Assembly (NCBI RefSeq): GCF_004359195.1
Contig: NZ_CP037954.1
Location: 682,001-746,000 of the forward strand
Length of the DNA: 64,000 bases
Direction of reading: 5' to 3'
Origin: Chryseobacterium salivictor
GTDB lineage: Bacteria > Bacteroidota > Bacteroidia > Flavobacteriales > Weeksellaceae
Shown: positions 17,613 to 24,260 of the stretch, piece after piece
Layout: every line of letters begins with the position of its first letter
Position numbering within the stretch: position 1 is the first letter of the stretch
Translations under genes and position numbers: made by a program
The notes under the pieces: generated by a model
Told to the model about the DNA's origin: nothing
What the model saw: the letters and a program-made list of their open reading frames with translations, nothing else
The model's database searches: none

Positions 17613-18632
17613 ATGATAACCATCCTCATCAAATCCTTTAACCGCCCGTTTTATCTGGACCGTTGTTTATCCAGCATTCATCGGTTTGTGAAGGGGAATT
17701 ATAAAGTGAACATTCTGGATGATGGAACGCCCGAGAAATATTTGAATAAAATTAAAGAGAAATATCCCGAAGTAAACATTCAACGATCCGGGCAATACCA
17801 TCAAAAAGTTAAGATAATTCAGGAAAATTTAGAAACCGGAAAAGAAATAGATGGTTTTCAGATTCCCACTCAATTGTGGATCGATGCCGTAAAAAATGCG
17901 ACCGATTTCGTTTTGGTTACCGAAGATGATGTTTGGTTTACAAAGCCAGTTGATCTGGAAGAAATAACGACTCAGATGAAAACACATGAAACCGCTTTGG
18001 TAAAACTGGGCTGGCATGGAAATACTGATGCTTTTAAAAAACTGGATACATCGATGATATCAGAACATTTAAACCGCTCCTATCCGAAAAAACTATTCAC
18101 GTCCAACCGCTGGGTGATGGATTTGTTCATGCACAATAAATTCAAATTTTTCTCCCTCCTGTATCGGTTAGGTTTAGTAGACCACTTTACCCAACAAAAA
18201 TATTGGCACCTGAATTCTATTTTGATGGGAGTCTGGCAAAAAGACTATTGGTTATATGTTTGGAAAGATGTTCAGGGAAGAGTCGACGAGAAAATGCAGT
18301 TGCGAAATGCGGCGGTGTGGTTTCATGAACATAAAAAGAACCTCAACATGGTTGCGATGAGCCGGGAAGAATGTATGAAAACAACCTTTCAATCATCGGC
18401 AACGAACTCTTACCACAAATCTGATTGTGATTTTGATGTCAATTACTTTAATCACTTAATAAACGAAGCCTGGCTTAATGAATCTTTTGATGTGATGCAA
18501 AATTTCCCGCAGGATATCAGTTTAAGTTACTTTGAGAAATTTTTAGATAAAAAAATCAATCGAGAAGAATTTCGAAAGTGGGTTGCACAATTTAAAGATC
18601 TATACCGAAGCTTAGGGGCGACCGTAGACTAA
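17613..18632 (+). CDS. Glycosyltransferase, family 2-like
   Basis: The 339-residue protein starts MITILIKSFNRPFYLDRCLSS and has NILDDGTPEKY and VTEDDVWFT, consistent with a GT-A fold. The rest (KLGWHGNTDAFK, WHLNSILMGVW, AVWFHEHKKN) matches a flavobacterial subgroup whose specificity I cannot name. It lies five bases before the next gene, a GT4 enzyme, so the two probably share a transcript. The family assignment rests mostly on the N-terminal half. Confidence 0.75.
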   Translation: MITILIKSFNRPFYLDRCLSSIHRFVKGNYKVNILDDGTPEKYLNKIKEKYPEVNIQRSGQYHQKVKIIQENLETGKEIDGFQIPTQLWIDAVKNATDFVLVTEDDVWFTKPVDLEEITTQMKTHETALVKLGWHGNTDAFKKLDTSMISEHLNRSYPKKLFTSNRWVMDLFMHNKFKFFSLLYRLGLVDHFTQQKYWHLNSILMGVWQKDYWLYVWKDVQGRVDEKMQLRNAAVWFHEHKKNLNMVAMSREECMKTTFQSSATNSYHKSDCDFDVNYFNHLINEAWLNESFDVMQNFPQDISLSYFEKFLDKKINREEFRKWVAQFKDLYRSLGATVD

Positions 18633-18637
18633 ACCGA

Positions 18638-19777
18638 ATGGAACAGAATATACCTAAAAAGAAAATTTTATTTCGCCACCGTTCATTGGAGATGGGTGGA
18701 ATCGAGAATGTATTGCTTGCCATTTTAAATCATCTGGATCAGTCAAAATATGAAATTACTTTATTGTTAAACTATAAACAGGGCGAATTTCTGGATAGAG
18801 TTCCTGAAGGAATTAGGGTTTTGAGTATTGGAAAAGGCACCCAAAATTTCTCTAAAAACACAACTATTTACTTATTGCAAAAGAGTTTGCGAAGATTAAA
18901 GTATTTCCGGTTTCAAAAAAACCCAAAAGCATTTTACAGAAAACATCAACTTTTAAATTTAGATTTTGAAGTAGCGTTCAGTCATTATATGTTTGATGAT
19001 ATTTTGAACAGTCCGAATCTGAAAAGCAAAAAGATATTTTGGTTTCATGGTGATTTAAGAAATTCCGGCTTTACCGTTGCAGAAAACAACCGGTTCGTGC
19101 AGCAAATGGCGCAATTTGATACAGGTGTTTTTGTTTCTCACTTTTCTAAAAACAGTATCGAAAAGACTTGGGGCGTTGTTTTAAATAATTCACAGGTCAT
19201 TTATAATCTGATGCTAATAAATGAAATCCTGGAAAAATCACAGCAGACTCAACAGGATTTCGGTAAAATTGATTTCGTTTCTGTTGGTCGATTGTTTCAT
19301 CAAAAAGGCTTTAAAGATTTACTATCGGCACACATTCGCCTCATAGAAGAAGGATATCCTATTAAAACATTATTGATTGGTGAGGGGAATCAGCGGGCAG
19401 AGTTAGAAAAAATAATTCAAGATCATAACGTGGCAGATAGTTTTATTTTGGGTGGATATCAACAAAATCCCTATTTCTATATCAAAACAGCATTCTGTTT
19501 TATTTTACCTTCTTATAGTGAAGGATACGGCCTTGTAGTCGCAGAAGCACTGTTGCTCGACACTTATGTATTATCTACAAACGTAGGGGGAATTCCGGAA
19601 ATTATAGCATCTGAGGATCACGGGGCATTATTTTTACCCGGACCTGAGAATGTTTACACCGCAATGAAAAAAGTTTTAAATGAGAAAGAGTCTGTTGGTG
19701 GGAAAAGCAACTCTAAACAAAAAACAATCAAAAGAAATCAAAACACTTATGATCAATTAAATGATCTTTTTAAATAA
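18638..19777 (+). CDS. Family 4 glycosyltransferase
   Basis: The 379-residue GT-B enzyme has an N-terminal FRHRSLEMGGIENVL loop for the acceptor side and a C-terminal GT4 domain with SVGRLFHQKGFKDLL, LLIGEGNQRAEL and LPSYSEGYGLVVAEAL (the E-x7-E donor site). GT4 enzymes retain anomeric configuration and often use GDP-mannose, UDP-galactose or UDP-GlcNAc. It is related in layout to the GT4 enzyme at 20583-21755; both have the GGIENVL/GGAEKVL motif and an ILNSPLKSSKK-like stretch, suggesting duplication and divergence. Five bases separate it from the previous gene. Confidence 0.88.
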   Translation: MEQNIPKKKILFRHRSLEMGGIENVLLAILNHLDQSKYEITLLLNYKQGEFLDRVPEGIRVLSIGKGTQNFSKNTTIYLLQKSLRRLKYFRFQKNPKAFYRKHQLLNLDFEVAFSHYMFDDILNSPNLKSKKIFWFHGDLRNSGFTVAENNRFVQQMAQFDTGVFVSHFSKNSIEKTWGVVLNNSQVIYNLMLINEILEKSQQTQQDFGKIDFVSVGRLFHQKGFKDLLSAHIRLIEEGYPIKTLLIGEGNQRAELEKIIQDHNVADSFILGGYQQNPYFYIKTAFCFILPSYSEGYGLVVAEALLLDTYVLSTNVGGIPEIIASEDHGALFLPGPENVYTAMKKVLNEKESVGGKSNSKQKTIKRNQNTYDQLNDLFK

Positions 19778-19986
19778 TCATAAGTTGCCTTATTCATCAT
19801 ACTTATCACGATTACACGTTGAATGAGTTTGGTTTTTCCCGCAAATATCCTAAAGTTTTCAATTTTCTCATCAAAGCATTTTCGTATTAATATTTTCGGT
19901 GCCCATCTTGTAAAAATTCATAAAGCGTACATCTAAACTAATATTTTCTAAAATTTCCAAATTATATTATTCCCAAAAAAACGGAG

Positions 19987-19994
19987 TATATTTG
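19987..19994 (+). promoter_or_regulatory. -7 box before the acyltransferase gene
   Basis: TATATTTG matches TAnnTTTG 24 bases before the ATG at 20018. The rest of the 240-bp gap 19778-20017 holds no gene that I can support. Confidence 0.55.
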
Positions 19995-20017
19995 CTATGG
20001 CAGCAAAAAACTAACAG

Positions 20018-20578
20018 ATGAATTTACTCTACCGAATTATTCTAAAAGCTGAAGACATTTTTAAAAGACTTCGTGACAAAGCCTATATCGAAATCTGCAA
20101 ATCCCGTGGATTGAAAGTCGGCAAAGACGTAATTTTTATCGAAGCTCCAAAATTCGGGTCAGAACCGTATTTAATAGAAATCGGTGACCGCACAAAAATC
20201 ACTGCAAACTGTACTTTCATCAATCATGATGGCGCAATGTACGTGATCCGCTCCATGGAAAAATACCGGGATGCCCGAAATTTCGGACGAATAAAAATTG
20301 GTAAAAACTGCTTTATTGGAAACAATTGCACGATTCTTCCCGGCGTTGAAATGGCCGACAATTGTATTTTGGGCGCCGGTTCAGTTTTGAATTCATCAAC
20401 TCCACCGAACTCGGTTTTTGCTGGAGTTCCGGCAAAATTCATTTGCACTGTTGAAGAATACGGTGATAAAGCTTTGAAAAACAATGTGATTTACGCGAGA
20501 GAACTGGAAAATATCCGTCCAAATTTAGATGCTTATATTAAAGAAAATTTACCGCATACGTACAAACCAGTAAAATAA
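20018..20578 (+). CDS. Hexapeptide-repeat acyltransferase (sugar O-acetyltransferase type)
   Basis: The 186-residue protein has a left-handed beta-helix made of hexapeptide repeats, visible from about 45 to 140 (IEIGDRTKITANCTFINHD, IKIGKNCFIGNNCTILPGV, NCILGAGSVL). It ends with the usual GVPAKFI cap. Such enzymes move acetyl groups from acetyl-CoA to sugar hydroxyls or amines; the histidine in FINHDG is the likely catalytic base. It probably acetylates a sugar of the surface glycan. The next gene starts five bases after it, so they are co-transcribed. Confidence 0.85.
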   Translation: MNLLYRIILKAEDIFKRLRDKAYIEICKSRGLKVGKDVIFIEAPKFGSEPYLIEIGDRTKITANCTFINHDGAMYVIRSMEKYRDARNFGRIKIGKNCFIGNNCTILPGVEMADNCILGAGSVLNSSTPPNSVFAGVPAKFICTVEEYGDKALKNNVIYARELENIRPNLDAYIKENLPHTYKPVK

Positions 20579-20582
20579 TTCT

Positions 20583-21755
20583 GTGGCTGCAAAAAAGAAA
20601 ATCCTCATCAGAATTGGCTCTCTCCGTCACGGGGGCGCAGAAAAAGTACTGGTGACTTTGCTGAAAAATCTACCGAAGGATCAATATGAAATCGATCTTT
20701 TATTAAATTTACATTCAGGAAAATATCTCGCCGAAGTCCCAAGCTGGATTACTGTTTTGTATCTGAACAAAGGTGAAATGATTACCACCAACCGACTTCA
20801 GGATTTACCGGTGAAAGCTTTTCGGGTTTTGTATCAAAAGGTTTTGAAAATGTTTCCTAAAATTTTTTACCAATTTATTTTAAAAGGGAAAAAATACGAT
20901 ATTGAGTTTGCAGCCATTCATGGAATGCGCGATGAGATTTTGAATTCTCCTTTAAAATCATCAAAGAAAATTATTTGGATTCATAATGATTTAAAGAAAA
21001 CCGAATTCCATCACTATACCGATGAAGAAATCCGGAAGTTTTTCGGCTTCGATAAAATCATGGTCATTTCTGAAAAAATACAGCACGATTTCGGAAATTT
21101 AGCGGCGACAGAAAAAGAAAAACAGAAAATTGTCAGAATTTATAATCCTTTAGATACTGAAGAAATTTTGGTGAAGTCAAAAGCTGGAAGCTGGAAGCTG
21201 GAAGTTGGAAGTCGGAACTTGAAAGATGAAATTCCTGTTTTTATTTCGGTAGGAACCGTTTTTCCGCAGAAAGGATTTGACCGGTTGCTGAAAGTTCACA
21301 AACGACTTTTGGATGAAGGATTTAGTCACAAAATTCTCATTCTGGGCGATGGTTATGATTTTGAAAACATCAAAAAACTAAAAGAAGAACTAGGCGTTTC
21401 TGAAACCGCTACTCTTTTGGGGTTTACCGATAATCCTTATCCTTATTTTAAAGAGGCTGATTATTATATTTTAAGCTCGAGATATGAAGGTTTCCCGACG
21501 GTTTTGTTTGAAGCCATTACTTTAAAAAAGAAAATTATTGCGACAGACGTTTCCGGTGTCCGGGAAATGCTGGAAGACGGGAAACTGGGCTTAATCGTAG
21601 ATAATTCGGAAGATGGAATTTATGACGGCATGAAAAAAGCACTTCAGAACCCTGAAGATTTTAAGGCGTATTCTGCACAACTGGAAAATTATGAAATGCC
21701 GTTCAACTTAGAAAATTCGATCAATGCAATCATCAGAATTATGGATGAATTATAA
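20583..21755 (+). CDS. Family 4 glycosyltransferase with internal 7-bp DNA repeat
   Basis: Translation starts at GTG 20583 and gives 390 residues: MAAKKKILIRIG, the acceptor-side loop SLRHGGAEKVLVTLL, and a GT4 donor domain with SVGTVFPQKGFDRLL, ILGDGYDF and SSRYEGFPTVLFEAI (E-x7-E). Between the two Rossmann domains the segment around residues 201-213 (GSWKLEVGSRNL) is encoded by five 7-bp units (21183-21217) and looks inserted. Because seven is not a multiple of three, loss or gain of one unit would shift the frame and remove the catalytic domain. In this sequence the gene is in the open (ON) state. It resembles the GT4 gene at 18638-19777. Confidence 0.88.
   Translation: MAAKKKILIRIGSLRHGGAEKVLVTLLKNLPKDQYEIDLLLNLHSGKYLAEVPSWITVLYLNKGEMITTNRLQDLPVKAFRVLYQKVLKMFPKIFYQFILKGKKYDIEFAAIHGMRDEILNSPLKSSKKIIWIHNDLKKTEFHHYTDEEIRKFFGFDKIMVISEKIQHDFGNLAATEKEKQKIVRIYNPLDTEEILVKSKAGSWKLEVGSRNLKDEIPVFISVGTVFPQKGFDRLLKVHKRLLDEGFSHKILILGDGYDFENIKKLKEELGVSETATLLGFTDNPYPYFKEADYYILSSRYEGFPTVLFEAITLKKKIIATDVSGVREMLEDGKLGLIVDNSEDGIYDGMKKALQNPEDFKAYSAQLENYEMPFNLENSINAIIRIMDEL
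21183..21217. repeat. Five 7-bp tandem units within a glycosyltransferase gene
   Basis: Units are GCTGGAA three times, then GTTGGAA and GTCGGAA; a further degenerate CTTGAAA follows. Three perfect units permit strand slippage. The period is not divisible by three, so changes in unit number alter the reading frame. Confidence 0.85.
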
Positions 21756-21761
21756 ATCTTT

Positions 21762-21769
21762 TATCTTTG
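21762..21769 (+). promoter_or_regulatory. -7-like box before the last acyltransferase gene
   Basis: TATCTTTG fits TAnnTTTG but ends only five bases before the ATG at 21775. A transcript from it would be leaderless, so it may be fortuitous. Confidence 0.25.
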
Positions 21770-21774
21770 TTCTA

Positions 21775-22332
21775 ATGTCTGAAAAAACTACCCTTCAAAA
21801 AGATTTTTACCGGGAAAGCGGAAAATGGCTTTCTACATTTCAAATTTGGATGAAATGTTTCAGCCCCAATCTGCATTTTATTTATCTTTTAAGAACCACC
21901 CAAAAATATCCGAAAAATACTTTTTTAGGGAAAATATGGCGTTTGATTTTGAGACATTATCAAATTAAATATGGCTTCCAGATCTATCCGGAAACCCAAA
22001 TCGGCGAAGGATTATATCTTGGTCACTGGGGAACTTTGGTCATCAATCCGAAAGTGAAAATCGGCAAAAACTGCAATATTGCTCAAGGCGTTACGATTGC
22101 ACAGGCGAACCGCGGCAAAAATGAAGGCGTCCCCGAAATTGGCAACGAAGTCTGGATCGGTCCAAATGCTGTGATTGTTGGGAACATCAAAATCGGCAAT
22201 AATGTTCTGATTGCTCCGAACGCTTATGTAAATTTCGATGTACCAACAAACTCAGTTGTAATAGGAAATCCCGCCACTTTTTCAATGAAGGAAAACGCTA
22301 CTTCCAACTATATTAATAACAAAATTTCCTAG
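21775..22332 (+). CDS. Serine acetyltransferase-like hexapeptide acyltransferase
   Basis: From ATG 21775 (MSEKTTLQKDFYRESGKW) the protein has 185 residues. The N-terminal half is helical and the C-terminal half is a hexapeptide beta-helix (INPKVKIGKNCNIAQGVTI, GNEVWIGPNAVIVGNIKIG). The GLYLGHWGT segment supplies the active-site histidine typical of the CysE/WcaB-like group. In glycan loci such proteins usually acetylate sugars rather than serine. The frame is open 51 bases further upstream inside the previous gene, but those residues do not look conserved. It is the last gene of the left glycan locus. Confidence 0.82.
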   Translation: MSEKTTLQKDFYRESGKWLSTFQIWMKCFSPNLHFIYLLRTTQKYPKNTFLGKIWRLILRHYQIKYGFQIYPETQIGEGLYLGHWGTLVINPKVKIGKNCNIAQGVTIAQANRGKNEGVPEIGNEVWIGPNAVIVGNIKIGNNVLIAPNAYVNFDVPTNSVVIGNPATFSMKENATSNYINNKIS

Positions 22333-22425
22333 AATTTTCACCACAAGTAATTAATGGTGACCAGACTGTCCGCTTGCAGAGCGGGTTTCAATACCATCAT
22401 TTAGATAGAAATATGGTTTAAGTGC

Positions 22426-22524
22426 TTAAGTACAACTGTACTTTGGCGCGTCATTTTGTGTAGAGAAATTCAGAGAAACTACAACCGCCAGGGCAACTAG
22501 TGGTTTGAAAAGCTTAAGATTCAT
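22426..22524 (-). CDS. Possible 32-residue secreted peptide or decayed gene
   Basis: The frame starts at ATG 22524 with MNLKLFKPLVALAVVVSLNF, a good signal-peptide-like sequence, and stops after DAPKYSCT at TAA (22428-22426). The same frame stays open for another 24 codons past the stop, to TAA in ATTAATGG near 22351. It may be a small peptide gene, a gene broken by one stop, or chance. It follows the terminator of the neighbouring lipoprotein gene, so it would need its own promoter, which I cannot see. Confidence 0.3.
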   Translation of the reverse strand: MNLKLFKPLVALAVVVSLNFSTQNDAPKYSCT

Positions 22525-22553
22525 GTGAGTGATTTTGATAATAGGTTTAAAAA

Positions 22554-22583
22554 AAACCCAACATTGTTACAAATGATGGGTTT
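22554..22583 (-). terminator. Terminator of the lipoprotein gene
   Basis: AAACCCA pairs with TGGGTTT around an inner partly paired CAT/ATG. On the minus strand the stem continues into eight T residues, 45 bases after the stop at 22628. Confidence 0.75.
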
Positions 22584-22627
22584 AACTTATCTATTCCTTT
22601 GCTAACTAACTGCATTTATTGCAGAAC

Positions 22628-22993
22628 TTAAGGTGGCGACTGAATAGTCCCCATATGTTTAAACGCATTTCCTAAAACTGCCGCAATGATAACGGTTCCC
22701 ACTACAACCGAACCTCCAACATATAAAGCAGCTGTTTTAGCAGCTGAAAACTTTCGTTTTTTCGGGTTGGTAAATTCGCTATTTGCGATGGTAAACTGTT
22801 TACTGTTTTTTAAAACAACCAGCGAATCCTGCCTAATTTCAATAAGCTGTATTTTACTAATTCTTTTATGTTCATCTGTTATCTTATAAATCCCTCCACT
22901 TTCTGTTGGTATATTCTGAAAATTACGGTAAGAATAACAACTCGAAAGGGCTAGCAACACAACAACCAGGATAATTGACATTCTCATAATCAT
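22628..22993 (-). CDS. Small lipoprotein of unknown function
   Basis: The 121-residue protein begins with a lipoprotein signal ending LALSSC (Cys19). The N-terminal methionine could also be residue 3 or 5. A middle part of short beta-like segments (ITDEHKRISKIQLIEIRQDSLVVL) is followed by one hydrophobic helix (AALYVGGSVVVGTVIIAAVLG) near the C-terminus. I do not recognise the family. The Cys and the second hydrophobic segment place it in the envelope, anchored at both ends or attached to the outer membrane with a buried glycine-rich helix. It is a single-gene unit with its own terminator. Confidence 0.7.
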   Translation of the reverse strand: MIMRMSIILVVVLLALSSCYSYRNFQNIPTESGGIYKITDEHKRISKIQLIEIRQDSLVVLKNSKQFTIANSEFTNPKKRKFSAAKTAALYVGGSVVVGTVIIAAVLGNAFKHMGTIQSPP

Positions 22994-23121
22994 TTGATTT
23001 AAAATTTATTTTCTTTATAAAAAGCCTTTAACCACAAATAACAATGTTAAAACTACACAAAAACAACTTAAAAAAGATATTTTATATGGTTATAAAACTT
23101 AAATTACCCTCCAAAACATTG

Positions 23122-24003
23122 CTAATTTGATTTCTTCGCTTTAATCATCGCCTCCAACATATCCCACATTTCCTGCGGAATTTCTTCGAGCATATTGAAT
23201 TCTCCGGCTCCCTGCAACCATTCGCCACCATCGATGGTTACGACCTCACCATTCATATAAGCTGAATAATCTGAAACCAGATAGGCCGCCAGATTCGCTA
23301 ATTCCTGATGCTCGCCCACTCTTCTCAACGGAACCTTTTTGCGCATATCGAATTTTTCCTGCAAGTTTCCGGGTAGTAATCTATCCCAAGCGCCTTTGGT
23401 TGGAAATGGTCCCGGTGCAATAGCATTGAAACGGATTCTGTATTTAGCCCATTCTACCGCTAAACTTCTGGTCATAGCCAAAACCCCGGCTTTTGCACAA
23501 GCGGACGGAACAACGTACGCAGAACCTGTCCAGGCATAAGTGGTGACAATATTTAAAACGGTTCCCGGGATTTTGTTATCGATCCAGTATTTTCCGATGG
23601 AAAGGGTGCAGTTTTTTGTTCCTTTTAAAACAATATCCAAAATGGAATCAAATGCGGAGTGCGTTAACCGTTCGGTAGGTGAAATAAAATTTCCGGCTGC
23701 ATTGTTTAAAAGAATATCGATTTGCCCGAATTCTTTCACAGCAGCATCTTTCATGGCTTCAACCTCCTCCCAGTTTCTGACGTCACACGCCACACACAAA
23801 ACTTTTCCGCCGGTTTCATCTTCAAGTTCTTTTGCCGTGGCCTGAAGTTTTTCTAAATTCCGGGAAGTGATTACTACCTTGGCTCCCAACTGAAGGAAAT
23901 ATTTGGTCATTGCTTTTCCAAGTCCGCTTCCGCCGCCGGTTACGACTGCTACTTTATCTTTTAATGCCCCTTCTTTGAGCATCGGCTGAGTGTATAAGTT
24001 CAT
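23122..24003 (-). CDS. SDR-family oxidoreductase, 2,4-dienoyl-CoA reductase-like
   Basis: This 293-residue short-chain dehydrogenase has TGGGSGLG (22-29) for the NADP(H) fold and NNAAGNF (100-106). At the active site the usual YxxxK is replaced by SACAK (Ser165, Lys169), preceded by GSAYVVP. The same arrangement occurs in 2,4-dienoyl-CoA reductases (mitochondrial DECR type), which reduce conjugated double bonds during beta-oxidation of unsaturated fatty acids. The later PGPFPTKGAWDRL also matches that group. No other beta-oxidation gene is adjacent. The precise substrate is inferred from the motif, not proved. Confidence 0.85.
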   Translation of the reverse strand: MNLYTQPMLKEGALKDKVAVVTGGGSGLGKAMTKYFLQLGAKVVITSRNLEKLQATAKELEDETGGKVLCVACDVRNWEEVEAMKDAAVKEFGQIDILLNNAAGNFISPTERLTHSAFDSILDIVLKGTKNCTLSIGKYWIDNKIPGTVLNIVTTYAWTGSAYVVPSACAKAGVLAMTRSLAVEWAKYRIRFNAIAPGPFPTKGAWDRLLPGNLQEKFDMRKKVPLRRVGEHQELANLAAYLVSDYSAYMNGEVVTIDGGEWLQGAGEFNMLEEIPQEMWDMLEAMIKAKKSN

Positions 24004-24106
24004 AATTTTATTGTTTTTGTAAATTTAAGAGAATTTGCCGGAAGAAAGTTACGAACAATTATGCGGAGGATAAAAGAAGGATCTTTTTGCGGGAACTGGT
24101 TGGGAA

Positions 24107-24139
24107 AGTGCTGTTAGGGCTCTAAGCTCTAACAGCGCT
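24107..24139 (+). ncRNA. Possible structured RNA element: 15-bp hairpin
   Basis: AGTGCTGTTAGGGCT (24107-24121) and AGCTCTAACAGCGCT (24125-24139) pair over 15 positions around a 3-nt loop. The two non-Watson-Crick positions are U-G and G-U in plus-strand RNA but A-C mismatches in minus-strand RNA. That favours a plus-strand transcript, although both flanking genes are on the minus strand. It could also be a dispersed palindromic repeat. Confidence 0.35.
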
Positions 24140-24208
24140 CGCTACTCTTCACGCCCGGAGACAGACTCAGGATAAACTTAGGACGAAAAAGGCGCCCCAA
24201 AAAATAAA

Positions 24209-24236
24209 AAAACTGCTCCAATTTTGAAGCAGTTTT
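24209..24236 (-). terminator. Terminator of the M16 peptidase gene
   Basis: AAAACTGCT and AGCAGTTTT form a 9-bp stem with T-rich sequence beyond it on the minus strand, 25 bases after the stop at 24261. Confidence 0.85.
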
Positions 24237-24260
24237 AAATTATCAATTATTTCAGTTCAT

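Larger units (their letters stand above)
22333..22627. other. Convergent intergenic region
   Basis: The 295 bases between the acyltransferase and lipoprotein genes contain the small minus-strand frame 22426-22524, the terminator 22554-22583 and a short CCGCT/AGCGG hairpin near 22370-22384. Nothing else is recognisable. Confidence 0.5.
24004..24260. other. Intergenic region with GC-rich element and strong hairpin
   Basis: Between the SDR and peptidase genes lies a stretch (about 24055-24200) richer in G+C than its surroundings, with a 15-bp stem at 24107-24139, followed by the peptidase terminator (24209-24236). No protein gene is visible. Confidence 0.5.

Noticed and set aside
19752..19930. 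Minus-strand open frame overlapping the end of the GT4 gene
   Set aside because: There is no start codon, it partly overlaps a real gene antisense, and no family is recognisable; chance or an old remnant.
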